From Halobacteriovoraceae bacterium (GTDB lineage: Bacteria > Bdellovibrionota > Bacteriovoracia > Bacteriovoracales > Bacteriovoracaceae): DNA of 11,241 nt. The notes under the pieces are model-generated. The model made no database searches. It was not told where the DNA came from and saw only the letters and a list, made by a program, of their open reading frames with translations. The stretch covers positions 1-11,241 of the forward strand of contig JABJPQ010000209.1 in NCBI GenBank assembly GCA_018663815.1, given 5' to 3'. Position numbers and translations under genes: made by a program. Shown here piece after piece: positions 1 through 5,990 of the stretch. How positions within the stretch are numbered: position 1 is the first letter of the stretch; each line of letters starts with the position of its first letter.

Positions 1-70
1 AATTGAAAAATTGATTTCAACTTCAATACATGAGTTTATACAACAAGGCCGAACGAGGATATATATGTGA
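1..70 (+). CDS. C-terminal end of an unidentified upstream protein (partial)
   Basis: The frame read from base 2 is open from the window edge to TGA at 68-70 and encodes about 22 residues ending in GRTRIYM. It is probably a real gene end. Its stop overlaps the GTG start of the next gene in the arrangement GTGA (67-70), the classic geometry of translational coupling, and the next gene has a Shine-Dalgarno sequence inside this reading frame. Too little protein is present to assign a family. Position implies a partner of the downstream ATP-grasp ligase, but the sequence does not show its function. Confidence 0.6.
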   Translation, partial: IEKLISTSIHEFIQQGRTRIYM

Positions 71-1053
71 GTAAAAGGATATTACTGCTTGTGCACAAGG
101 AACTAGTGCCACCAATAGAGAAAAACCTTAAACCTAATCGTGATTCAAGCCCTTGGATAACTGAATATGATGTAGCTCAAACTCTTATAAACCTTAATTA
201 CACGGTTGAATTTTGTGGTTTGTTAGACTCCATTGATCCCTTACTACAAAAAATTGAAACCTTTAAACCCCAAATTGTTTTTAATTTATTAGAAGAGTTT
301 TCTTTCAATGTTCGAAATGACTATAAAGTCGTGGCCCTGCTTGATCTTTTAAAAATTAAGTATTCAGGCTGTGGTCCAAAAGGGCTTTTATTGGGCCGTG
401 ACAAAGCACTTTGTAAAAAAATTCTCACCCATCATCGTCTGGGAACTCCACCTTTTTATACTTTTCCAAAAAATAAAAAACGAAAGCTTCCCAAACATTT
501 AAAATTCCCCCTTATCATTAAGTGCCTATTCGAGGAAGCGAGTTACGGAATAGCGAAAGCAAGTGTTGTGCATTCTGAAGAAAAGTTTCAAGAAAGGCTA
601 GCCTATATTCATAATAAACTAGACCAAGATGCTATTGTGGAAGAATTTATTCCAGGAAAGGAACTCTATGTTGGTATCATCGGCCATAAAAGGCTAACTG
701 TACTTCCTATCTGGGAGCTAAAATTCAGTAAGGTGCAAAACCCTGAGACTGAGATTTATTCCAGCCAGGCCAAGTGGAATAAAAATTACCGTGACAGAAA
801 AGGTATAAAAAGTGGCCCGGCTGACCTGGACAAGATAACCCAGGAACGAATCATTAAAGCATGCAAGAAAGCTTATCAGGTTCTAGAGCTTACTGGTCAC
901 GCTCGTATTGATTTAAGATTAACATCTGAAGGGAAAATTTATATTTTAGAAGTAAATCCGAACCCAAATATTGCTCTTGATGATGAGTTTGCACTTAGCG
1001 CACTTCACGCTCAAATAAAATATCCGGAGCTCATAGAAAAGCTTTTACCCTAA
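67..1053 (+). CDS. D-alanine-D-alanine ligase-like ATP-grasp enzyme
   Basis: Probable ATP-dependent carboxylate-amine (or related) ligase of the ATP-grasp superfamily, 328 aa, cytoplasmic. An N-terminal Rossmann-like part holds NLLEE (73-77) and YSGCGP (99-104). The central ATP-grasp region has RDKALCKKIL (111-120), PLIIKCLFEEASYGI (148-162, Lys152 likely touching ATP) and VEEFIPGKELYVG (191-203). The C-terminal metal/ATP site is ARIDLRL (279-285) followed by EVNPNPNI (295-302; Glu295 and Asn297 are the expected Mg ligands). It looks like Ddl from the middle onward but lacks the N-terminal substrate-binding signature of true Ddl, so the acceptor may not be D-alanine. The start is GTG, preceded by GAGGA at 55-59. 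It overlaps the preceding stop by 3 bases (GTGA), so it is likely co-translated with the upstream gene. It ends 7 bp from a convergent SDR gene with no terminator between. Family confident, substrate unknown. Confidence 0.85.
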   Translation: MSKRILLLVHKELVPPIEKNLKPNRDSSPWITEYDVAQTLINLNYTVEFCGLLDSIDPLLQKIETFKPQIVFNLLEEFSFNVRNDYKVVALLDLLKIKYSGCGPKGLLLGRDKALCKKILTHHRLGTPPFYTFPKNKKRKLPKHLKFPLIIKCLFEEASYGIAKASVVHSEEKFQERLAYIHNKLDQDAIVEEFIPGKELYVGIIGHKRLTVLPIWELKFSKVQNPETEIYSSQAKWNKNYRDRKGIKSGPADLDKITQERIIKACKKAYQVLELTGHARIDLRLTSEGKIYILEVNPNPNIALDDEFALSALHAQIKYPELIEKLLP

Positions 1054-1060
1054 AGACAAT

Positions 1061-1771
1061 TTACCAAGAAATCTCTTTCTTATCTCTTAGAAATTTACCT
1101 GAAGGAGGATTATCACATGTTGCTAACCAAACGATTGTCTCAACTCCTTGAGCAAGGCTTAGGTGAGCATTCTTTCCCCCCATATCAGTTCTGACCCAGC
1201 CAGGACAAACAGAGTTGACACTGATCTTCTTATCTTTCATTTCACTTGCAACAATTTTTGTTAGAGCATTTAAAGCCGTTTTACTCATTCGATAACCTGG
1301 CCAAAGACCACCCATATCATCTAATTTTCCCATACCGGAAGAAATATTGATAATACGACCACCATGATCCATCATCAATGGAAGCAATGATTGAATCAAC
1401 TTTAAGGGTCCAATCGTATTTGTTTCAATCGTTTTAAGAATAATGACGGGATCAACTTTCAAAATACTGGCCGTGGTTTGATCTTCAGGACCTAGAGACT
1501 CTAAAAAAACTCCTGCATTATTAATCAGAACATCTAGCTGCTCATTATTTTCTTTTAACCGACTTGAAAAATTTCTAATATCTTTTGTTTTAGTAACATC
1601 CATTTTTATCAGCTCAACATTAAGTCCCTTTTGTTGCAAAGATTTTACAGAGAATTCACCTTTCTCAAGGTCTCGACACGCCATATAAACTTTATGGCCT
1701 TTCATTGCTAATTGAGTAGAGGCTTCTAAGCCAAGGCCCCTATTTGCACCTGTAACTAAAGTAATCTTCAT
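1061..1771 (-). CDS. Short-chain dehydrogenase/reductase (classical SDR, carbonyl-reductase-like)
   Basis: NAD(P)-dependent oxidoreductase of the classical SDR family, 236 aa, within the usual 230-280. It has the dinucleotide-binding TGANRGLG (7-14) with Arg11 and Arg33 nearby, which favours NADPH, MDVT (57-60, adenine pocket), NNAG (84-87), Asn118, catalytic Ser144/Ser145, Tyr160 and Lys164 in YRMSK, and PGWVRTDMGG (190-199). All four members of the Asn-Ser-Tyr-Lys tetrad are present. The overall pattern resembles carbonyl reductase-type SDRs, but the substrate cannot be read from sequence. The ATG start follows an AGGAGA ribosome-binding site (1777-1782 on the minus strand). The gene is monocistronic as far as visible, divergent from pckA and convergent with the ATP-grasp gene. 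The C-terminus is short and without a membrane segment, so it should be cytosolic. Confidence 0.9.
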   Translation of the reverse strand: MKITLVTGANRGLGLEASTQLAMKGHKVYMACRDLEKGEFSVKSLQQKGLNVELIKMDVTKTKDIRNFSSRLKENNEQLDVLINNAGVFLESLGPEDQTTASILKVDPVIILKTIETNTIGPLKLIQSLLPLMMDHGGRIINISSGMGKLDDMGGLWPGYRMSKTALNALTKIVASEMKDKKISVNSVCPGWVRTDMGGKNAHLSLAQGVETIVWLATCDNPPSGKFLRDKKEISW

Positions 1772-1790
1772 ATTTTTCTCCTAAAAAAAT

Positions 1791-1799
1791 ATTATCGCA
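1791..1799 (-). promoter_or_regulatory. Candidate extended -10 promoter for the SDR gene
   Basis: On the minus strand TGC-GATAAT lies about 20 bases upstream of the SDR start: a TG dinucleotide one base before a 5/6 match to TATAAT. No good -35 element is present (TTCCCG is the nearest at usable spacing), which extended -10 promoters tolerate. A start near 1784 would leave a short leader that still includes the AGGAGA site. Prediction only. Confidence 0.4.
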
Positions 1800-1879
1800 T
1801 GAAATTTAGTATTGCGGGAAAAAGAAAAGCAACAACAAGCATCAATGAGCAATCAAAGATCTATAAAAACTACAACACT

Positions 1880-1904
1880 ACAGTTTAAAGACCGCCTAAA
1901 CGGT
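1880..1904. promoter_or_regulatory. Imperfect inverted repeat in the SDR-pckA divergent region (possible operator)
   Basis: ACAGTTTA (1880-1887) and TAAACGGT (1897-1904) are inverted repeats matching at 7 of 8 positions around a 9-base spacer, so the half-sites are about 1.5-2 helical turns apart. It sits just upstream of, or overlapping, the likely pckA promoter and between two divergent genes, where a regulator could act on either. No known operator consensus is recognised; AT-rich DNA produces such dyads by chance. Confidence 0.3.
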
Positions 1905-1914
1905 GTACAGAAGA

Positions 1915-1943
1915 CTGAATTTCGTATATTTTGTTACTATAAA
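1915..1943 (+). promoter_or_regulatory. Candidate sigma70-type promoter of pckA
   Basis: TATAAA (1938-1943, 5/6 to the -10 consensus) stands 17 bases after CTGAAT (1915-1920, 3/6 to -35). TATATT at 1925-1930 is an alternative -10. The second choice would leave a more normal leader, because initiation from the first would begin almost at the ribosome-binding site AGGAG (1950-1954). The region surely holds the pckA promoter; which hexamer is used is uncertain. Confidence 0.35.
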
Positions 1944-1960
1944 TACATTAGGAGTAAATC

Positions 1961-3535
1961 ATGTCTAAATTTTATCAAAAATTAGGGTTATCAGAAGAAA
2001 TTAACTACTACGTAAATCGGCCAAGAAGTTTTTATATTCAAGAAGCTGTAAGACGTGGTTACGCTCGTTTATCAATTGACGGATCTCTTTTAGTTGAAAC
2101 AGGTAAGCATACTGGAAGATCTGCCAAGGATAGATATATTGTTAAATCGCCTACGACAGAAAAAGATGTTTGGTGGGAAAATAACCTATCTCCAATGACT
2201 CCTGAGACATTTGGAAAACTCAAAGCAAAAGTTCTGGCTTATTTCGGCAGACAAAAAGAGCTCTACGTTACAGAAAGAAGTGTTGGCGCACACCAAGAAC
2301 ACAATATTGGAGCAAGAACCATTTCTAGTCACCCACAATATGCTGTTTTTACGAGTCACTTGTTTAGAAAAGCCAATAGAGAATTAAACGAAAATGACTT
2401 CACGATTTTACATGCACCTGGAATCAATCTTGACCCGGATGAGTTTGGAACAAGAAGTGAAACCTGTGTTGTGACATGTTTTGATACTAACACGACAATT
2501 ATCGTTGGAACCTTTTATGCCGGAGAAATTAAAAAAACAATGTTCTCTGTAATGAACTATAAATTGCCTCCTACTGGCGTTTTGCCAATGCATGCAGGAG
2601 CTTCTCGTTTAGAAAATAATGAATCATCTGTCTTTTTTGGTCTTTCAGGAACAGGTAAAACAACTCTTTCAACAGACGAAGGAACATACATCATCGGAGA
2701 TGATGAGCACGGCTTAAGTGATGAAGGTATTTTTAACTTTGAAGGTGGTTGTTACGCAAAAACATACCAACTTTCAAAAGAAACTGAACCTGAAATTTGG
2801 AAAGCCACGAATCGTTTTGGTGCCATGATTGAAAATGTTACTTACGATAAAAAAACAGGTGTAGTTGATTTTAATGATAAATCACTAACTGAAAATGGTC
2901 GTTCTTCTTACCCTCTCGATTTCATAGATGAGTTAGAGGAAAGCTCCCAAGGAAAAATTCCAAGTCATATCTTTTTCCTTACCGCCGATGCTTTTGGAGT
3001 TCTGCCTCCAGTAAGTAGTCTTACTAAAGAACAAGCAATGTTTTATTTTGTTCTGGGCTACACTGCAAAATTGGCCGGAACAGAAGTTGGAATTAAAGAG
3101 CCTCAAGCAACTTTTTCTCCATGCTTCGGATCACCATTTATGCTCAGACACCCAAGTGTTTATGCAAAACTGCTAGGAGAATACCTAGATAAGCACGATA
3201 TCAAAGTATGGTTAGTAAATACTGGTTGGACTGGCGGAGGCTATGGAGAAGGCGAAAGATTCCCAATCAAAGTTACGCGAAATATTATTCGTGCTATTCA
3301 GGCAAACACTTTAAATGACAAGCCAACTGAAGCTGATCCTATTTTTGGATTAAACATTCCAGTAGCAATAGATAAAGTTGATTCTGATATGCTTCAACCT
3401 CAAAAAACATGGAAAGATCAAGCTGCTTATACACCAAAAGCGAAAGACCTAGCTGCTTCATTCCATAAACAAATGCAAGAGTTTGGAGATTTCTATCAAG
3501 AAAATATAAAAGGTGCACCCACCTACAATGCATAA
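1961..3535 (+). CDS. pckA: Phosphoenolpyruvate carboxykinase (ATP)
   Basis: Catalyses oxaloacetate + ATP to PEP + ADP + CO2, the first committed step of gluconeogenesis, in the cytosol. At 524 aa it has the normal length of the bacterial ATP-type enzyme. Visible hallmarks are TGRSAKDRYIV (51-61; Arg53 binds substrate), TFYAGEIKKTMF (184-195; Tyr186 and the lysine pair 191-192), PMHAGAS (209-215; His211, a Mn ligand), the P-loop GLSGTGKTT (227-235; Lys233), the kinase-2 segment IGDDEHG (245-251), GRSSYP (313-318; Arg314) and NTGWTGGGYGEG (420-431). These are the ATP-type signatures, not those of the GTP-dependent enzyme. The ATG is preceded by AGGAG (1950-1954) at 6 bases. It is transcribed alone, with its own upstream region and a strong terminator starting inside its stop codon. 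No residue known to be essential appears to be missing. Confidence 0.98.
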   Translation: MSKFYQKLGLSEEINYYVNRPRSFYIQEAVRRGYARLSIDGSLLVETGKHTGRSAKDRYIVKSPTTEKDVWWENNLSPMTPETFGKLKAKVLAYFGRQKELYVTERSVGAHQEHNIGARTISSHPQYAVFTSHLFRKANRELNENDFTILHAPGINLDPDEFGTRSETCVVTCFDTNTTIIVGTFYAGEIKKTMFSVMNYKLPPTGVLPMHAGASRLENNESSVFFGLSGTGKTTLSTDEGTYIIGDDEHGLSDEGIFNFEGGCYAKTYQLSKETEPEIWKATNRFGAMIENVTYDKKTGVVDFNDKSLTENGRSSYPLDFIDELEESSQGKIPSHIFFLTADAFGVLPPVSSLTKEQAMFYFVLGYTAKLAGTEVGIKEPQATFSPCFGSPFMLRHPSVYAKLLGEYLDKHDIKVWLVNTGWTGGGYGEGERFPIKVTRNIIRAIQANTLNDKPTEADPIFGLNIPVAIDKVDSDMLQPQKTWKDQAAYTPKAKDLAASFHKQMQEFGDFYQENIKGAPTYNA

Positions 3536-3561
3536 AAAAAGCCCCGCAAGGGGCTTTTTTT
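3534..3561. terminator. Bidirectional intrinsic terminator between pckA and the nitroreductase gene
   Basis: A perfect 12-bp hairpin: seven A plus GCCCC (3534-3545), a GCAA tetraloop (3546-3549, GNRA class on the + strand), then GGGGC plus seven T (3550-3561). The A and T runs flank the GC stem on both sides, so it works for pckA on + and for the nitroreductase operon, which ends at 3579 on -. The pckA stop codon TAA overlaps the A-run. Confidence 0.95.
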
Positions 3562-3578
3562 ATAGCTAACTTTGTTGT

Positions 3579-4208
3579 TTAGATTCTAATCGTCAAATCA
3601 TCTTTAGCATAACGAACCTTACTCAAACCGCTATACTTATCTTCATCTGATCTATATCCAACAGGACAAACAAGTACAGAGGTCAATCCAAGCTCATTTA
3701 ATCCAAGAATTTCATCATATTCCTTAGGTTTAAACCCTTCCATCGGACAAGTATCAATTCTCATTTGAGCACAAGTCGTCATTAAATTTCCAAGAGCAAT
3801 ATAAATTTGATTTTTTGACCAAGCAGCTTGACCCTCAACAGACTTATTAGGAATCATCATGAGCATCTTTTTAAAGCCAGCTAAATCACTTGGCTCTTGC
3901 CCTCTCGTTTTTGCAGTATCGCTAACATAATTATCAATAAAACTTTCATCTAAAGTTTTTGGAGCACACATAACAATTAAATGGCTGGCATCTCTAACTT
4001 GTTTTTGATTCCAACTAGCCGTGACTAGCTTTTCTCTTAAATCTTTATTTTCAACGACAACAAACTTCCATGGCTGAAGTCCATAAGAAGAGGGAGTTAG
4101 CCTTAAAGCTTCTAACAGAGTATTCAACTGATTTTCTGAAATCTGTTTATTAGGGTCAAACTGTTTACAAGCATAACGCCAATTAAGGTCTTCAATAATT
4201 TTTTCCAT
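3579..4208 (-). CDS. NAD(P)H-dependent nitroreductase, NfsB-like
   Basis: FMN-containing oxidoreductase of the nitroreductase family, 209 aa (NfsB-type enzymes are about 215), expected to be a cytosolic homodimer reducing nitro compounds, quinones or similar acceptors by two-electron transfer. FMN-contact motifs are in the canonical order: RYACKQFDP (11-19; Arg11 and Lys15 to the phosphate and ring), PSSYGLQPWKF (39-49), the central PMEGF (155-159, equivalent to the PIEGF flavin-edge motif of NfsB), and Lys197/Arg199 near the C-terminus. The physiological substrate is not deducible. It is the last gene of a three-gene operon. Its ribosome-binding site AGGAAG (4213-4218) overlaps the stop codon of the preceding lipoprotein gene, 8 bases upstream. 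The bidirectional hairpin at 3534-3561 terminates it. Confidence 0.92.
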   Translation of the reverse strand: MEKIIEDLNWRYACKQFDPNKQISENQLNTLLEALRLTPSSYGLQPWKFVVVENKDLREKLVTASWNQKQVRDASHLIVMCAPKTLDESFIDNYVSDTAKTRGQEPSDLAGFKKMLMMIPNKSVEGQAAWSKNQIYIALGNLMTTCAQMRIDTCPMEGFKPKEYDEILGLNELGLTSVLVCPVGYRSDEDKYSGLSKVRYAKDDLTIRI

Positions 4209-4216
4209 CTTACTTC

Positions 4217-4786
4217 CTATTGTAGTATTGTTAATAATTTTTTATCTGCTACAAGTTTTTCAATCACTTCATTGAGACAATTTGCGAGTGTAGGCGTAAT
4301 TCTCTCCGTGCCATCCCGCATATCTCCTTCAGACAAATACTCGGCCCAAAAATTTCCTGACCATTTTTTATTATCACCTAAAATATGAAAACTAATATCG
4401 ACCCGACACTTAGCTCGCTCAGGCTTAAACTTATCAATAATTTCTTCTACCCATAGTTGATTTACCTCAACCGTCATTTTTAATTTTGAGCTCTCGTTTA
4501 TGATGAGATTTCTTTTGCTAAATGAACTCACCAAAAATCTAGACATGAAGTCTTTTAAATTTGTCGTCAGTACAACAGGAGTTTTATTATACTGGACTCC
4601 CGTATAAGCATTACCCAAATTGATAACATCTCTTTTATCAGCGATACTCATAATCACAATACTTTGTGCTGCACTATTTATTCTAGTCACCTTTAGTTTT
4701 TCAAGCTCACTGTGAAGATCATTATCTTTTAAAAGATACGAACCTGTTGCACAGCTTAATAATAAAAATAAAATTGCATATCTCAT
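4217..4786 (-). CDS. Putative YajG-like lipoprotein
   Basis: 189-aa predicted lipoprotein. A short signal peptide (MRYAILFLLLS) is followed by Cys12 in the lipobox-like LLSC; Leu at -2 is unusual, so lipidation is likely but not certain. The mature part matches the layout of the E. coli YajG family: an early beta strand ending in a D-x-R motif (ADKRD, 49-53), a helix with TTNLKDFMSRFLVSSF (74-89), KLKMTVEVNQLWVEE (101-115), an alternating strand around CRVDISFHILGDNKKWSG (127-144), and a C-terminal helix TPTLANCLNEVIEKL (164-178). This match is from my memory of the family pattern, not a search. YajG function is not established. The start overlaps the upstream DUF1232 stop (ATGA, 4783-4786) and has a strong GAGGAG site (4792-4797), so the two are probably translated in coupled fashion. 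Confidence 0.7.
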   Translation of the reverse strand: MRYAILFLLLSCATGSYLLKDNDLHSELEKLKVTRINSAAQSIVIMSIADKRDVINLGNAYTGVQYNKTPVVLTTNLKDFMSRFLVSSFSKRNLIINESSKLKMTVEVNQLWVEEIIDKFKPERAKCRVDISFHILGDNKKWSGNFWAEYLSEGDMRDGTERITPTLANCLNEVIEKLVADKKLLTILQ

Positions 4787-5190
4787 GCTTTCTCCTCAAT
4801 TGTTTTTTCCCATAATTTAAATCGATCTAAGTCCTCTTTAATTAAGCTAAGTACCCAAGTTAGTACGGCTACATCGTCAACAAACCCAAGCCCTAAAATA
4901 AAGTCTGGCACAAAGTCGGTAGGTGTAACAAAGTAAACAATTGCTACGACAGAATAAAGAATCGTTTGTTTATCAACTTTAGTATACTTTCTGGTGATCC
5001 ACATTTTGGCCATACGAATAAGTGCCTTTAACTCTGCCAAATAATTGCCAAAAGAATCCATAACACTTTTTTTATTTAGTTTTTCTGCCGCTTTATCCAG
5101 CTTATATTTTAAGCCCTGAGGATTTTCCATTAAATCCGCGGATATGGACATAAACTTGCCTTTGACGTACTTTGCTAATCTTGAGTTCAT
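4783..5190 (-). CDS. YkvA/DUF1232 family membrane protein
   Basis: 135 aa from the chosen ATG at 5190. The C-terminal half is a clear DUF1232 (YkvA-type) domain with the signature YFVTPTDFVPDFILGLG followed by FVDDVAVL (86-110), which alternates hydrophobic stretches with conserved P-x-D and D-D. Residues 78-90 and 98-118 are probable membrane-associated helices. The first 75 residues are charged and helical (KLDKAAEKL near 30-38), likely cytoplasmic. The molecular role of this family is unknown. A GTG at 5196 would add two residues but lies within the AAAGG ribosome-binding site, so ATG 5190 is preferred. It is the first gene of the operon with the lipoprotein (4-base overlap) and the nitroreductase. 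Confidence 0.88.
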   Translation of the reverse strand: MNSRLAKYVKGKFMSISADLMENPQGLKYKLDKAAEKLNKKSVMDSFGNYLAELKALIRMAKMWITRKYTKVDKQTILYSVVAIVYFVTPTDFVPDFILGLGFVDDVAVLTWVLSLIKEDLDRFKLWEKTIEEKA

Positions 5191-5195
5191 AATCA

Positions 5196-5200
5196 CCTTT
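5196..5200 (-). promoter_or_regulatory. Ribosome-binding site deciding the DUF1232 start
   Basis: AAAGG on the minus strand ends 5 bases before ATG 5190. The alternative GTG start at 5194-5196 begins inside this motif and would have no site of its own, so the ATG is favoured. Confidence 0.65.
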
Positions 5201-5215
5201 AAATTTCAATCAGTT

Positions 5216-5224
5216 ATCCTAGCA
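5216..5224 (-). promoter_or_regulatory. Candidate extended -10 promoter of the DUF1232-lipoprotein-nitroreductase operon
   Basis: On the minus strand TGC-TAGGAT: a TG one base ahead of a 4/6 match to TATAAT, about 26 bases upstream of the first ATG. No convincing -35 is present at 16-18 bases. Initiation near 5209 would leave a leader of about 20 bases containing the AAAGG site. Prediction only. Confidence 0.35.
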
Positions 5225-5410
5225 GGTTTAATCAATAAAGTTAAATCACTCCTAGCTAATAATTTCAGACACTTATGCCCATCAAATAATACCCTATGTA
5301 AATTTTTCAATATCTCTAGTAAAACTGAGTAACACTTAGTAAGGTGCAGCCACTTTAGAATAACTACTTAATTGTAGCTAAAAAATTTAAAGTATTCTCT
5401 CTTGTGTAAT

Positions 5411-5455
5411 GGTGCCGAATCTCTCTCTCTCTCTTGTATTCGGCACCTTTTTTTT
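5411..5455 (+). terminator. Strong + strand intrinsic terminator with (CT)7 loop
   Basis: GGTGCCGAAT (5411-5420) pairs perfectly with ATTCGGCACC (5438-5447) and is followed directly by eight T (5448-5455). The 17-base loop is (CT)7 plus TGT. The polarity is + strand: read on minus, the hairpin is preceded by A8 and followed by ATTACACAAG, with no U-run, so it is a poor terminator for ogt, whose stop codon touches the A-run. No + strand gene lies upstream within 1.6 kb; the last one is pckA, which has its own terminator. The transcript it ends is therefore unidentified. Confidence 0.85.
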
Positions 5456-5913
5456 CAGTTTTTTTCTTCTAAATTCAATAATGCTTTTTTAATACCTAGC
5501 CCTCCGGCATAACCAACCAAGGAATTATTAGAGCCAATAACTCGATGACAAGGAATAATTATTGGCAGGACATTTTTATTATTGGCACCAGCCACAGCGC
5601 GGGCATAGTTTGCTCCACCACCAACTTTTATCGCTTGCTCTTTATAACTAATTGTCTGGCCGTAACTAATGTTTAATAACTCATGCCAACATTTTTTTTG
5701 AAACTCAGTACCATCTAAGTGTAGAGGGACCTTAAATTGCTTAAGCTTCCCAGCAAAGTAAAGGTCCAATTCCTTTTTAGCTTGAACAAGGATTCTATTT
5801 GATTCTGCCCGCTGTGTTTTTTTAAACTCTATGCTCACAAGTTTTGTACCGCTTGCTGTTAAGGTTAAGTCTCCAATAAATGATCTGTAATTTTGTTTTA
5901 ATAATTTTTCCAA
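5455..5913 (-). CDS. ogt: Methylated-DNA--protein-cysteine methyltransferase (Ogt/MGMT type)
   Basis: Suicide DNA repair protein that moves the alkyl group from O6-alkylguanine (and O4-alkylthymine) to its own cysteine. At 152 aa it is the small form, without the Ada regulatory domain. The active site is PCHRVIG (121-127; acceptor Cys122, His123). Other family marks are the FQKKCW and YGQTISY segments (71-76, 84-90; Tyr90), ARAVAGAN (104-111; Arg105 is the finger that flips out the base), Asn114 and YAGGLGIKKALLNLE (135-149). The start is TTG at 5911-5913: no ATG occurs anywhere in the frame, and AAGGGG (5920-5925 on minus) lies 6 bases upstream. A rare start may keep expression low. It is divergent from hflKC across less than 80 bp; the next gene on the minus strand is separated by 264 bp and its own promoter. 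Confidence 0.93.
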   Translation of the reverse strand: MEKLLKQNYRSFIGDLTLTASGTKLVSIEFKKTQRAESNRILVQAKKELDLYFAGKLKQFKVPLHLDGTEFQKKCWHELLNISYGQTISYKEQAIKVGGGANYARAVAGANNKNVLPIIIPCHRVIGSNNSLVGYAGGLGIKKALLNLEEKN

Positions 5914-5919
5914 TTCAAT

Positions 5920-5925
5920 CCCCTT
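5920..5925 (-). promoter_or_regulatory. Ribosome-binding site supporting the TTG start of ogt
   Basis: AAGGGG on the minus strand stands 6 bases before TTG 5913. A second TTG at 5918-5916 is out of frame. The reading frame offers no ATG or GTG near the family N-terminus. Confidence 0.65.
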
Positions 5926-5931
5926 ATTTCA

Positions 5932-5960
5932 TTGCAATAGATAAAAACTCTACATAGAAT
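5932..5960 (+). promoter_or_regulatory. Sigma70-type promoter of hflKC
   Basis: TTGCAA (5932-5937, 4/6 to -35), an exact 17-base spacer, and TAGAAT (5955-5960, 5/6 to -10). Initiation near 5967 gives a leader of about 24 bases carrying the GGAGA site. The -35 lies within the palindrome ATTGCAAT (5931-5938), in the region shared with the divergent ogt gene. This is the best-formed promoter in the window. Confidence 0.6.
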
Positions 5961-5980
5961 GCACGTAATTATTTTTGAAT

Positions 5981-5985
5981 GGAGA
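5981..5985 (+). promoter_or_regulatory. Ribosome-binding site deciding the hflK start
   Basis: GGAGA precedes ATG 5991 by 5 bases. The in-frame ATG at 5979 overlaps this motif and has only ATTTTTG upstream, so 5991 is taken as the start. Confidence 0.75.
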
Positions 5986-5990
5986 ATCAA

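Larger units (their letters stand above)
5191..5454. other. 264-bp intergenic region: operon promoter (-) and orphan + strand terminator
   Basis: Between the DUF1232 start and the ogt stop, both minus-strand genes. It holds the operon promoter at its left end and a + strand terminator hairpin at its right end, and is otherwise AT-rich. A small stem with a G-U pair can form on the + strand from ACTGAG and CTTAGT around TAACA (about 5324-5340). A 62-codon open frame on + begins inside the DUF1232 gene, lacks a good ribosome-binding site and resembles no family, so I do not call it. I see no recognisable known RNA. Confidence 0.6.

Noticed and set aside
1054..1060. Missing terminators between convergent gene pairs (1053/1061, 8599/8601, 11089/11101)
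   Set aside because: Gaps of 7, 1 and 11 bases leave no room for a hairpin, and I saw none extending into the genes. This is common in compact genomes and not remarkable on its own.
2408..2593. Minus-strand open frame inside pckA
   Set aside because: Antisense to a highly conserved enzyme; no start signals; shadow frame. The same applies to 3339-3533, 6377-6559 and 7357-7545, and to 9287-9481, which lies in another frame of the Met-rich gene.
5144..5332. 62-codon + strand open frame overlapping the DUF1232 gene start
   Set aside because: It begins antisense inside a well-supported gene, has no good ribosome-binding site, ends well before the + strand terminator and its translation resembles no family.
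5411..5447. Hairpin as the terminator of ogt on the minus strand
   Set aside because: On minus the A-run comes before the stem and no U-run follows, so polarity fits only + strand transcription. It might still slow polymerase or protect the ogt 3' end.
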